Assembly (NCBI GenBank): GCA_002783865.1
Contig: PFJE01000066.1
Coordinates: 1-33,610 of the forward strand
Length of the DNA stretch: 33,610 nt
Direction: 5' to 3'
From: Sphingomonadales bacterium CG_4_10_14_3_um_filter_58_15
GTDB taxonomy: Bacteria > Pseudomonadota > Alphaproteobacteria > Sphingomonadales > Sphingomonadaceae
Position numbers and translations under genes: made by a program. The notes beneath the pieces were generated by a model that worked only from the letters and a program-made list of their open reading frames with translations, had not been told where the DNA came from and made no database searches. Below are positions 1 to 9,306 of this stretch, one piece after another. Numbering within the stretch: position 1 is the stretch's first letter; each line of letters starts with the position of its first letter.

Positions 1-157
1 GATCCTGCACTTCGATCCTCCCGGCATCGAACGTCACCGGCGCATTGCTGTTGTGGCTTCCGAAAACTTGCGCGGGCGCAGGGCCTGCGAGCAGCAAAAG
101 TGACGCAGCCAGCAAAGCCGTGCCAGAGGCAAGAAAAAGAAAAAGGTGCAGTTTCAT
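1..157 (-). CDS. lptA: LptA/OstA-family LPS transport periplasmic protein, N-terminal fragment (cut by window start)
   Basis: Reverse-strand translation MKLHLFLFLASGTALLAASLLLLAGPAPAQVFGSHNSNAPVTFDAGRIEVQD: signal peptide followed by an OstA-like start. Its ATG immediately follows the lptC stop (TAGATG). Confidence 0.75.
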   Translation of the reverse strand, partial: MKLHLFLFLASGTALLAASLLLLAGPAPAQVFGSHNSNAPVTFDAGRIEVQD

Positions 158-802
158 CTAAGGTCTTCTTAGTCCATTTTGTTCGATCCGCAAACGCGCA
201 TTACCAGTAAGGCTCACGGTGCGCTCAGCCAAATCAGCTTCAAGCCGATCCGCCCTAAAAGTTCCGATATTGGTCCGTCCATCCACCTTCCCTTCACTCT
301 GCAATGTGTGCTGCTTGAGATCGACGGTGACATTGTTGGTCGAAAGACGATAGCCGCTGGCGGCCTCGACCTGCACGGGTCCCGGCACCCGAACCTTTTC
401 CTGATCCATATCGTAGCGACCACCGCTGGCACGTATCTGGGCCGGGCCGTCCGTCAATAATATGCGGGCCGACAGATCGCTTAATTCGACGATTGCTTCG
501 CTGGAGCTTTTCTGGACCGCGGACCCCGCTTTCAAAGAAAAGGGCCGGCCCTCGCTATCTTCGCCGCGATAGAGTGCTTCGGTAACCCGCATGCGCTCCT
601 TGGCGACATCGACGCTATTCTTGTCGAGAACGAAACTCAGTTCGCCGGTCATCGTGAACGGGGCCAGCGCCAGCATCGAACCCAATATGCCAACGCCAAC
701 GGGAAGAATGAAACGCAGCAATCGAACATTTCGATCATGCGTGCCGTTGGGAGCGGCAAATTGCTGGCGCTTGGTCCGGACAATATTAGCGGTGGTTACC
801 AT
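158..802 (-). CDS. lptC: LPS export ABC transporter periplasmic protein LptC
   Basis: 214 aa ORF with one N-terminal TM segment (FILPVGVGILGSMLALAPF) and LptC-like beta repeats; directly upstream of lptA. Confidence 0.8.
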   Translation of the reverse strand: MVTTANIVRTKRQQFAAPNGTHDRNVRLLRFILPVGVGILGSMLALAPFTMTGELSFVLDKNSVDVAKERMRVTEALYRGEDSEGRPFSLKAGSAVQKSSSEAIVELSDLSARILLTDGPAQIRASGGRYDMDQEKVRVPGPVQVEAASGYRLSTNNVTVDLKQHTLQSEGKVDGRTNIGTFRADRLEADLAERTVSLTGNARLRIEQNGLRRP

Positions 803-859
803 GGCTAAGCAGCAATCCCTCGATCATCGTCACGACGACTTTGCAATAGGTTCCAACGC

Positions 860-1477
860 TCACGCATGCGCGAAAATATCGGTTTCTGGCCAGCCAGCCA
901 GATCCAGACGGGCCCGGTCCGGCAGAAAGTCAAAACACGCCTGCGCCAGAGCCGTTCTGCCTTCCCGTTCGAGCCGAACTTCCAGCTCATCCTTTAATCG
1001 ATGCAGAAAACGAACATCGGACGCGGCATAGTCCCGCTGCGCTTCGCTGAGTTCGGGGTTGCCCCAATCACTGGACTGCTGCTGCTTCGAAATATCCTGC
1101 CCGAGCAGCTCCCGGACCAGTTCCTTCAGGCCGTGCCGATCCGTATAGGTTCGAATAAGACGCGATGCGATTTTCGTGCAGAACACAGGCTCTGCCATCA
1201 CGCCCATATAATGCTCGATGGCGGCAAGGTCGAACCGCGCAAAGTGATATAGCTTTACGCGTTTTGGATCGGCCAGAATCGCGCGGAGATTGGGCGCCGC
1301 ATAATCACTGTCGGGGCCGAAGCGGACAAGATGCTCGTCGCCTTCGCCGTCTGATATCTGAAGCAGGCATAACCGATCGCGATGGGTCTGGAGTCCCATG
1401 GTTTCCGTGTCCACCGCAACAGCACCATCGGCTAAAACGCCCTCGGGAATATCTTCCTCATGAAAAAAAACTGCCAT
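860..1477 (-). CDS. rnd: Ribonuclease D-like 3'-5' exonuclease
   Basis: MAVFFHEEDIPEGVLADGAVAVDTETMGLQTHRDRLCLLQIS...: DEDD exonuclease motif (VDTET) and YAASDVRFLHRL. The ORF is open to 1642, but the start at 1477 (MAVFFHEED) fits the family better. Confidence 0.85.
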   Translation of the reverse strand: MAVFFHEEDIPEGVLADGAVAVDTETMGLQTHRDRLCLLQISDGEGDEHLVRFGPDSDYAAPNLRAILADPKRVKLYHFARFDLAAIEHYMGVMAEPVFCTKIASRLIRTYTDRHGLKELVRELLGQDISKQQQSSDWGNPELSEAQRDYAASDVRFLHRLKDELEVRLEREGRTALAQACFDFLPDRARLDLAGWPETDIFAHA

Positions 1478-1708
1478 TGCTAGTTGCCTGTCTATTTTGT
1501 TTCTAGGCCACTTCACCTTCGCTTTTGCGGTGTCGGATTGACACCTTTTTGGCTTTCGGTTTCGAACCTTGACCAAATCTCCGGCAGCAAAAATTGACAG
1601 CGGCGCCTCATTGGATATGTTATGTGCCGCAGGCCGGTTCAAACAGCAAGTTTAGTTTGAGTTTCTTCTCCTAAGGGAATCACACGAGCAGCACAGGGAT
1701 TTGACAAT

Positions 1709-2071
1709 ATGGCAGAAAATTTACCTGATCCAGCTACCCCCGGTTTCGATTTCAACAAGGCGACAATCGTCTCGCTCCTCTATATTGCCGGATTTGTTGT
1801 GGGTATCACCGGCCTGGTGGGGTTCATTCTGGCCTTGGTCTGGAAGGATGACGTTGCCGGAACGTGGGAAGAAAGCCATTTGCAATTTCATATCATGACC
1901 TTCGTGATTGGATTCGTGGTCGGCATCATCGGCGGGATTCTGTCTTTCGTGCTGATTGGTATCCCCATCCTGCTCGCGCTCGCTGTCTGGATATTGGTCC
2001 GTTCGGTGCTGGCTTTGCTGAAAGCGCAAAAACACGAACCCATTGCCGATCCGAAAACCTGGCTTTTCTGA
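1709..2071 (+). CDS. DUF4870-like small membrane protein
   Basis: 120 aa with three predicted TM segments; pattern 'WEESHLQFHIMTF ... LVRSVLALLKA' resembles DUF4870/TIC20-like proteins. Confidence 0.65.
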   Translation: MAENLPDPATPGFDFNKATIVSLLYIAGFVVGITGLVGFILALVWKDDVAGTWEESHLQFHIMTFVIGFVVGIIGGILSFVLIGIPILLALAVWILVRSVLALLKAQKHEPIADPKTWLF

Positions 2072-2258
2072 CGACAAAGATTTGAACCTCAGATTCGGCG
2101 AGCCTTTAGGGAAGCACCGAATTCATTCGCTTATTCGTCTGTTTTTCTATATAGTTGGAAGGCACGACAATGGGATTCGTGCAAAACAATGTTTCGGAAA
2201 TCGTCCGCTGTGACATTGCTATTACTGGGTAGGGCGAATTGAAAGTGACGATTTAAGA

Positions 2259-2933
2259 ATGGGTTTTGATAGAAACCGGCGAGGCAGAGGCCGGGACAAA
2301 CGCGACGGCTTCGGTGACGAAAACTTCGATGGATATCAAGGTGATAACGGTCCGCCCGTAGAGCGATATACGCGACCAGACAGCGATTCCGGTGCCCCCA
2401 GACGGGGTGGCGGTATGCCGGATCAAGTCGTCGGCGAAAGCACCGGGACGGTAAAATTTTTCAATGCACAAAAGGGTTTTGGCTTCATCGTACAAGATGG
2501 TGGCGGCGAAGACGTTTTTGTCCATATTAGTCAAGTCGAACGTGCGGGCCTGAAAGGTCTCGCCGAAGGCCAAACATTGCGTTTTTCGCTGGTCGACCGC
2601 GGCGGCAAAGTCTCCGCGTCAGACATTCAGATTGAAGGCGATCTCATAGAAGTGCCGGACGGTGGCGGGAGCCCTCGTGAGGATCGTGGTGGCGGTGGCC
2701 CGCCTCGCCGGGAACTTACCGGAGAAAAGGCCACTGGCACTGTGAAGTTCTTTAATGGCAGCAAGGGCTTTGGCTTCATTCAACGTGATGATGGTCAGCC
2801 TGACGCATTTGTCCATATTTCTGCCGTAGAGCGCGCCGGGATGCGCGGCTTGGAAGAAGGGGACAAGCTGGAGTTTGAACTGGAAGTCGATCAACGCGGC
2901 AAGACCGCAGCGGTAAATCTGGTCGCGAAATAG
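2259..2933 (+). CDS. Cold-shock protein with two CSD domains and an RG/G-rich N-terminus
   Basis: Two CSD signatures: GTVKFFNAQKGFGFIVQDGGGEDVFVHIS and GTVKFFNGSKGFGFIQRDDGQPDAFVHIS. Confidence 0.95.
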   Translation: MGFDRNRRGRGRDKRDGFGDENFDGYQGDNGPPVERYTRPDSDSGAPRRGGGMPDQVVGESTGTVKFFNAQKGFGFIVQDGGGEDVFVHISQVERAGLKGLAEGQTLRFSLVDRGGKVSASDIQIEGDLIEVPDGGGSPREDRGGGGPPRRELTGEKATGTVKFFNGSKGFGFIQRDDGQPDAFVHISAVERAGMRGLEEGDKLEFELEVDQRGKTAAVNLVAK

Positions 2934-2954
2934 CGCGTTTTATCCGATTGATAT

Positions 2955-2988
2955 AAAAATGGCGGGCTTCGACCCGCCATTTTTTTTG
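2955..2988 (+). terminator. Rho-independent terminator after the cold-shock gene
   Basis: AATGGCGGG-CTTCGA-CCCGCCATTTTTTTT: strong hairpin followed by a T-tract. Confidence 0.9.
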
Positions 2989-3029
2989 CCCTCCGTGCCT
3001 GCCATAATAGGCAGATTAGCCGGACAGAG

Positions 3030-3062
3030 AAAAGCCCGCGGAACCAGTCCCGCGGGCTTTTG
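3030..3062 (-). terminator. Intrinsic terminator after the autotransporter gene (minus strand)
   Basis: Inverted repeat AAAAGCCCGCGG-AACCAGT-CCCGCGGGCTTTT just downstream of the minus-strand stop at 3083; convergent with the 2955-2988 terminator. Confidence 0.8.
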
Positions 3063-3082
3063 CAATTGGAATATATCCGCTC

Positions 3083-6000
3083 CTAGAAGCGGAAGCTAAT
3101 CGCGCCGGAATAGACCTGGCTGGACACATCCGACCGGCCAATCGTCGAGTCGGCGGAGAGATCCAGTGAGACATTGCCCATGTTGTAGCGCAAGCCAACA
3201 CCCACTTCGCCCCAGTTCCTGTCCTGTGCTGCCAGCCGGAATGGAGCGGCCAGTCCATTGCCTCCGACAAAATTTGCACCGAAGCTATTCGGATTATCCA
3301 TGAATTCATGGACATAATGCATTGTGGCGCGAAGCTGCAATGCGCCACCTGGCTTCGATTTGAACTCGACACCTGCCAGACCCTGAACGCTGTTATAGTC
3401 GGGGCGAATGATCGCCAGCGCTGGTCCGCCACCCTGTTCGTTCACGTTGCTGAAGTTGATCTTTGCCGCACGGCCCCGAATTCCAGGCGCGATGATCGCA
3501 TCGAGAACATTCAGTTCCTTCGACAAGCCAACCTCGGATGCAAATACCAGACTGTCATCATCGGTCGTCAGGTTAAAGGCCTGCGCTCCAACAGCGACGT
3601 TGCGCAGGGTCTTCACATTATAGGTACCAAGAGTAACCCGGGCATCCAATACCAGATCGGCAAAGGTTTTCGATTGGCCGTAAATCGAACCCATAATGGC
3701 TTTCGACTGTGCCGTGTTCCCCAATGACGCCGTTGCATCGACATCCGAATAATAGCCGGACAGTCCTATGAATGAAGATTCGTCCAGATAATATTCCAGG
3801 CCAGCAGCAATGAAGAAGCCGTCAAATTCATCTTCTCCGTCCGCAGCGCCAGGATTGCGAACTGGCATCGACTGAGTGTCTCCATTTACGAAGCCACCGG
3901 CCAGATAAATGGCCATATCCTCGTTAACACCGCCGGTGCGGACTTCGGTATCGTCCGCAAATGCGGCGGCATCACCGACTGCAGAAGCGCCATTCATCGC
4001 AAAGCCGCCCAGAGATGCAGCCGCCAATTGTAGCGGTTGACCGATGACAGCGATGGTGCCCCCATTGGAAGAACGATCAGCAAAGCTGTTCCGGTTTTGG
4101 TGGAAACCGGCAACATTGCTGAGGAGACCGCGACCCATGGCCTGTGCTGTCGACTCCGTGTTCGGTGCCCAGCTGTCAAACGTCGATTGAATTGTCCCCG
4201 CATTCGCAAAGTCCAGGAAGGAGAAGAGACCCGCAACAGCCGTATTGCCACGGTTGCGATCCATCAAAGCAGCATAGCTGACTTGGACCGGGTTGAGCTG
4301 GTCGATGACATTCTGGTAACTTTGCGCCCGAACGGTCAAATCGACCGCATTTGCGCTGTAGGTCAGATTGGAAAGCAGAATGGCCGAGAGGTTCGACACG
4401 CCGCTAAATGTGCTCGTCACCCCACCGTTGGCGGTCAGTATTCGATAGGTGCTAGGCGTGGCCGTCTGGAAGCCGGCGACATTTGCCACTGCAACGTTGC
4501 CCCCGACATTTGCTACGCCTGTGACAGCAACACGATCCGAACTTCCAGAAGTGCCGACGTCAACGAACAGAGTTGAGCCCGATGACAAGATCAGATTGCC
4601 GTCGACATTTAGCGTGCCGATCGTGCCCATGGTACCTGGCGCAATTCCGCCAGCGATACTGGTCAAAAACGGAGCTTTCACGGTACCGGTTCCCGACAAT
4701 AATCCGCTAAAGAGCGAATAGTCGCCCGTGCTGGTAAGCGATCCATTGACCGCAACCCGTCCGCCTGTCTGATTCGTATCGATCAGCGTTGACAATTTTC
4801 CATTGCTGTTAATCACAAGACCGGCGGTGCCGCCTACGTTCAACCGGTCGATCGTCACATTGCTACTCAATGTCGTGGTACCAGCGTTGCTGAGCGTCAC
4901 TTCAAAATAACGACCGTTCACGCGTGCCGCTGGATTGGCGCTGACAACCGGGTTGACGTTGTTCGGAACAAAGCCGGTTGCACCGGGCAGACCATTAGCC
5001 AGCGTTGGCGTTGGTAGCGGATCTCCTGGTGCTTGCGATTCTTCCTTGGCAAGCTCAACACCAGTAGCAGCCTGGGCTTCTTCGTCCGCTGTCTCGACAC
5101 CATTATGCGGTGCTTCAATGGCGAATTCGACGCCATTGCCGTGCGCCTGATGCTCGGCGCCCATGATCATGCCTGCGCGTGCGCCCGGAGAGGAAGCAGA
5201 TGCAACATCGACTGGCGCTGCCACGGCTGTGCTGGGCGCGACTTGCGCTACAACATCCGATGATTCAGCATTGCCGTCGGCAGCCAGATCAGACACTTGA
5301 GAAGCATTGCCAAATTCCACAATGCCAATGCCCGAGGTCAGATTGCTACCAGCTGTAGCTGCAGGAGTTGGGGTCGGGGCTGGTGCGGGACGCGATGGCG
5401 GTGTTTCTTTGCCGGTGGCAAAGTTAAAGCAGCCGTCACCAGGGTTGTTGCCTTCCGGATCAAAGCAGACTTCACCGAATGTTGGAGCTGTGCCAAACCG
5501 TCCATCAGACTGCTTATCGGGGAAACCGTTTACTACTTTTCCATCGGCATTGATGATGCGGTAAGCAGGGTCGAGATCTGTCTGCCAGTGCGTTGCATCT
5601 TCCCACGCACCATTGCCCGTCTTCGCGCTAACATAGCGATAGGGATTGGTTGCTGCGATATAATCGGAAAACAGAAATAATGGCTGATAGAAACTTTCCG
5701 TACCGTAAGAGCTGAATACCTGGGCCCCAAAGAAACGTGATCCGCCGGACAACACGCCGATTTGAAGATTTTCGGTCGACAGGCTGTTATTTGCCGCATC
5801 AAGAATCAAAGGGCCGCCGGAATCACCGCCCGCAGTCGTCCCTTCACGAACCCGCGGCTCATCCTTGTACAGGTTAAAGTCAAAGGGGTTGGTTTTGTTC
5901 GGATCGTCGAAGTCGAGACGATAAAGAACCTGAGGCAGATCACCAAATGCGCCGCCAAACAAGAATTCGTTGCGCTTGTCAAAAGAGGACAGCGAACCCA

Positions 6001-6667
6001 GCATATTCTCCGCCGCACGACGGCGGTAGTCGATACCGACACTTGCACCCGTCGTTCCGCTACCCGTCCGGCCATAGCCGGTAATATTTACATGATAACC
6101 GGTGCCGTCCTTGTCGCTAATAGAAGCAGGCGTCGGCAACGGTGAGAAAAGCAGCGCCCAAGTCGGGATCTTGCCCGCAGGAGTAGCAAGGCTGGCGAGA
6201 GCAATATCGCCCTCTAGGAAACCTTGGCTGTCCGGCCGCTGATTGGATTGTGCGTTCCAAAAAATCTGGTTGACCAAAAACGTGTTGACCGATTGTTGGA
6301 AGGTACCAGAGCTGATGCCCAATTCATCGCGAATGAAGTTGCGCAGCTGGCTGGCGTTAAAGTCAAAAGACCAAGCGGTATTCACCACCGTGCCATAGTC
6401 GCTTTCCGGACGGTCATTCACACAGTGTGCGGCGAATAATACAGTACGCGGGTTGATCAGTGTACCCGAACAGACAAAGCCGTCACCGCGAGCGAACATG
6501 CCGACGCCATTGACGCCGCCAGCTTCATCGAGAATCTGGGCTGGGGTATAATTATCGTTGGGCACGATAGCCTGAGCAGGTGTAGCAAGAGCGATCGTGG
6601 CAATTGCCCCTGCCGCCGCAGTCCGCAAAAGTACAGAACGCTTAGATTGTCCGAAGTTCTTGGTCAT
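3083..6667 (-). CDS. Autotransporter with N-terminal trypsin-like (S1) serine protease and C-terminal beta-barrel
   Basis: 1194 aa: signal peptide (AAGAIATIALATPAQA), His motif VLFAAHCVND, Asp motif GDIALASL, Ser motif TTAGGDSGGPL, glycine/asparagine-rich passenger, C-terminal barrel ending in aromatic residue (SGAISFRF). Confidence 0.92.
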   Translation of the reverse strand: MTKNFGQSKRSVLLRTAAAGAIATIALATPAQAIVPNDNYTPAQILDEAGGVNGVGMFARGDGFVCSGTLINPRTVLFAAHCVNDRPESDYGTVVNTAWSFDFNASQLRNFIRDELGISSGTFQQSVNTFLVNQIFWNAQSNQRPDSQGFLEGDIALASLATPAGKIPTWALLFSPLPTPASISDKDGTGYHVNITGYGRTGSGTTGASVGIDYRRRAAENMLGSLSSFDKRNEFLFGGAFGDLPQVLYRLDFDDPNKTNPFDFNLYKDEPRVREGTTAGGDSGGPLILDAANNSLSTENLQIGVLSGGSRFFGAQVFSSYGTESFYQPLFLFSDYIAATNPYRYVSAKTGNGAWEDATHWQTDLDPAYRIINADGKVVNGFPDKQSDGRFGTAPTFGEVCFDPEGNNPGDGCFNFATGKETPPSRPAPAPTPTPAATAGSNLTSGIGIVEFGNASQVSDLAADGNAESSDVVAQVAPSTAVAAPVDVASASSPGARAGMIMGAEHQAHGNGVEFAIEAPHNGVETADEEAQAATGVELAKEESQAPGDPLPTPTLANGLPGATGFVPNNVNPVVSANPAARVNGRYFEVTLSNAGTTTLSSNVTIDRLNVGGTAGLVINSNGKLSTLIDTNQTGGRVAVNGSLTSTGDYSLFSGLLSGTGTVKAPFLTSIAGGIAPGTMGTIGTLNVDGNLILSSGSTLFVDVGTSGSSDRVAVTGVANVGGNVAVANVAGFQTATPSTYRILTANGGVTSTFSGVSNLSAILLSNLTYSANAVDLTVRAQSYQNVIDQLNPVQVSYAALMDRNRGNTAVAGLFSFLDFANAGTIQSTFDSWAPNTESTAQAMGRGLLSNVAGFHQNRNSFADRSSNGGTIAVIGQPLQLAAASLGGFAMNGASAVGDAAAFADDTEVRTGGVNEDMAIYLAGGFVNGDTQSMPVRNPGAADGEDEFDGFFIAAGLEYYLDESSFIGLSGYYSDVDATASLGNTAQSKAIMGSIYGQSKTFADLVLDARVTLGTYNVKTLRNVAVGAQAFNLTTDDDSLVFASEVGLSKELNVLDAIIAPGIRGRAAKINFSNVNEQGGGPALAIIRPDYNSVQGLAGVEFKSKPGGALQLRATMHYVHEFMDNPNSFGANFVGGNGLAAPFRLAAQDRNWGEVGVGLRYNMGNVSLDLSADSTIGRSDVSSQVYSGAISFRF

Positions 6668-6973
6668 GGAAGAATGTCCCCTGTAATATTCAGCCAGAAT
6701 AGACTCAAGCCATTGCTTTGCTTGATTTTGCAGGACGAATCAAAGTGAATTTTCCTTGAGGCACAGCAGGCCATGAAAGAAATGCCGGTTTTTTGCCGGA
6801 TTTCCGAAGGGGCAAAATTTAATTTTGGTTACATATGTGATGAATAGGCAACAGAGTTTGACCATTTCAGCCAAATAGCACTGCCGCCGCCAACGTTCAT
6901 TTAAACCTTGGCGGCGACGATTTGATTCTGCTTTCGGCTTCTCTCCTTTAGGGAAGAGATTATTGATTTTTGC

Positions 6974-7444
6974 TCAATCTTTTTGGGCGATTTCCAACAG
7001 GAACCATGCCCGCTCTTCTGCCTGGTCGGTCCAGTCATCCAGCAAACCATCCGTAGCATTGTCGCCGGCGTCGCCCGCCAATTCCTTGGCTTCCCGGAGC
7101 TTTTCAACAAGCTTCAGATTGTCGGCACGGAGTTCACCAAGCATATCCGGTGCCGCAACCTTGGCATCGTCATTGTCGGCGATAGTCTGCCGTTTGCCGA
7201 TATCGCCAATAGAGGTAAGCGTGCGGTGGCCATTTTTGCGGACGCGTTCCGCAATCAGGTCAGTGGTTGCGAGAATCTGCGCCGCATGTTCGTCAAACAT
7301 AAGATGATAATCCCGGAAATGCGGCCCGGAAACATGCCAGTGGAAATTCTTCGTCTTGAGATAAAGGGCAAAACTATCTGCCAAAATTCCATTCAGTGCT
7401 TCGGCTACAGCCTTCTTTGCATTGTCGCCTGTGGTCATTGTCAT
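6974..7444 (-). CDS. dps: Dps-family DNA-protection ferritin-like protein
   Basis: KTKNFHWHVSGPHFRDYHLMFDEHAAQILATTDLIAERVRKNG matches the Dps ferroxidase region. Confidence 0.92.
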   Translation of the reverse strand: MTMTTGDNAKKAVAEALNGILADSFALYLKTKNFHWHVSGPHFRDYHLMFDEHAAQILATTDLIAERVRKNGHRTLTSIGDIGKRQTIADNDDAKVAAPDMLGELRADNLKLVEKLREAKELAGDAGDNATDGLLDDWTDQAEERAWFLLEIAQKD

Positions 7445-7588
7445 TCTCCTTTTCGGATATGTCTACTTTATAACACTTGAATACAGTTTATTGGCGAATC
7501 AACATAACGGGAAGATTTGCTCTCTCATAGTTACAATATCGATTGAGCGCCTGGACACATTTGACCGACCCACCATTGACGGGCGGCT

Positions 7589-8155
7589 TCAGACTATTCC
7601 CCAAGCACCAAGCGCCAATATGGTCCCGACCAGCAAAAAGAGCGCCCCGCCCACATAGCGAACCGGCACCATGGGTATGTTTTCGGTCAATTGCCGATAA
7701 AACAGGATGGCGGGCAGGCAAGCGATCATCACCCCGAACCACCCGCCGGCAGCGGCAAAAAAACCCATGTCGGTTCGCGCTGCGGTCGCCATCAAGACAA
7801 ATTGCCCCTTGTCGCCAAATTGCAGAATGAAGAGCCCCACAAACGACGTCCAGAACGGCGCAAGCTGCCAGTTTTCCAGCAAGTCAACCGGGCGCCGCCA
7901 CGCCACCATGCCAAAACCAGCAAAAATTAGCGACAGGGCATAGAAAAGTTGCAGAGCGTCTTCGCTAATCCACCGATGGATTGCGGAGCCTGCGATAGCT
8001 GAAATCACGCAATTGCAAAGAGTGGCAAAGCCAAGCCCCCAGATGACCGGCGACAATCGGCCATATCTCATGGCCAGAGCAGCACATAATATCTGTGGCC
8101 TGTCGCCAAATTCTGCGACTGCCAAAGCAAACAGAGAAGTTAGAAATGCATCCAC
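7589..8155 (-). CDS. TMEM165/GDT1 (UPF0016)-family membrane protein
   Basis: Two repeated TM halves with the family motifs AEFGDRPQ and LQFGDKGQF; about six hydrophobic segments. Confidence 0.8.
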   Translation of the reverse strand: MDAFLTSLFALAVAEFGDRPQILCAALAMRYGRLSPVIWGLGFATLCNCVISAIAGSAIHRWISEDALQLFYALSLIFAGFGMVAWRRPVDLLENWQLAPFWTSFVGLFILQFGDKGQFVLMATAARTDMGFFAAAGGWFGVMIACLPAILFYRQLTENIPMVPVRYVGGALFLLVGTILALGAWGIV

Positions 8156-8166
8156 TGCCTGTGCGG

Positions 8167-8502
8167 TTACGGCTGCCCGCCAAGGCGGAGTGCTACATTG
8201 GCCATCAGCGCTTCAGTCATGGCAGGGTTCATCTGGACACAGTCGAGACTCGCCCGCATAGCTTCGAGATATGATCGCGCAATGGTAGTCCCGCCGCCTT
8301 TCTGCAAGGCTGGTTGCAAGGCGCTTTCCAATGCGCAACTGAGATCGCGAAGCGCAAACAGATGATGCCAGGTTGCTTTTTGCCGAACCTGGTCCAGATG
8401 CATGAGAAATTGACGTGGCTGCTGCGCAACCATTTCCGCCGACAGGCAGTCGAGCAAATTCAGCATTTCCGCCTGCACAAACAGATCTTTATCATGATTC
8501 AT
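8167..8502 (-). CDS. Hypothetical helical protein, probably co-transcribed with the GDT1-like gene
   Basis: Open ORF from 8532; start at MNHDKD (8502) preferred. No family recognised. Confidence 0.55.
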   Translation of the reverse strand: MNHDKDLFVQAEMLNLLDCLSAEMVAQQPRQFLMHLDQVRQKATWHHLFALRDLSCALESALQPALQKGGGTTIARSYLEAMRASLDCVQMNPAMTEALMANVALRLGGQP

Positions 8503-8699
8503 CGCAATGGCTCCCTGCTTCGATGCGACCATGCAAAAACATGGTTAAGAAGTCGTAAACAGAGCGGAGATTGCTTCCCTCAAGATCACGAAGGCTTTTT
8601 CTTGACATTCACTGGCGTTTTCACCATTAGCGCGGGAAGGAATGCGGCGCCGGATTGCGTCGCTGTTTTTATTTCAGCTTCTGCGTTAAGGAATGCACC

Positions 8700-8867
8700 A
8701 TGGCGAAACCAGCCAATGTAAAGATCAAACTCGTCAGCACGGCGGATACCGGCTTTTTCTATGTAACCCGGAAAAACCCCCGCAATCTCACCGAAAAAAT
8801 GGTGCAGCGCAAATATGATCCAGTTGTTCGCAAGCATGTCGAATTCAAAGAAGCCAAAATCAAATAA
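8700..8867 (+). CDS. rpmG: 50S ribosomal protein L33
   Basis: [55 protein letters not shown] is a full-length L33. Confidence 0.98.
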   Translation: MAKPANVKIKLVSTADTGFFYVTRKNPRNLTEKMVQRKYDPVVRKHVEFKEAKIK

Positions 8868-8885
8868 GCAGCTTTTGATTGTGCT

Positions 8886-9254
8886 TTAACGGTGCAGGAC
8901 CTGCTGTACCGATTCGATGAATTTCGCGACCGATATCGGCTTTGAAACATAAGCTTCCGCCCCGGCGCTCAATATCCGGTCTTCATCACCCTTGCCGGCA
9001 TAAGCGGTCACGGCCATGATCGGAATGATCTTTAGCTGACCGTCTTTCTTGATCTGCTCGATCAGCTCCAGACCGCTGACGTGGGGAAGCTGGATATCCA
9101 TGATGATCAGATTCGGCACGAAGCTGCGCGCCTTTTCGAGCACTTCCCGGCCATCGCTGACCGGCTCGACCACAAAAGCATGGGCCCGCAGCAGATCGCA
9201 GAATAGCTTGAGGTTCAATTCATTGTCCTCAACCACCAACACTCTTTTTGCCAC
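8886..9254 (-). CDS. divK: Single-domain response regulator, DivK-like
   Basis: Receiver domain VLVVEDNELNLKLFCDLL...LIIMDIQLPHVSGLELI...PIMAVTAYA...AYVSKPIS; no output domain. Confidence 0.88.
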   Translation of the reverse strand: MAKRVLVVEDNELNLKLFCDLLRAHAFVVEPVSDGREVLEKARSFVPNLIIMDIQLPHVSGLELIEQIKKDGQLKIIPIMAVTAYAGKGDEDRILSAGAEAYVSKPISVAKFIESVQQVLHR

Positions 9255-9306
9255 GACCGGATTTGCCCTTTCAAACTTGCTGCCGAACCATTAGGCGAAA
9301 GCGGCT

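Noticed and set aside
6941-6959. TCTCTCC-TTTA-GGGAAGAGA hairpin near the dps 3' end
   Set aside because: Stem is interrupted and short, and no T-tract follows; too weak to call.
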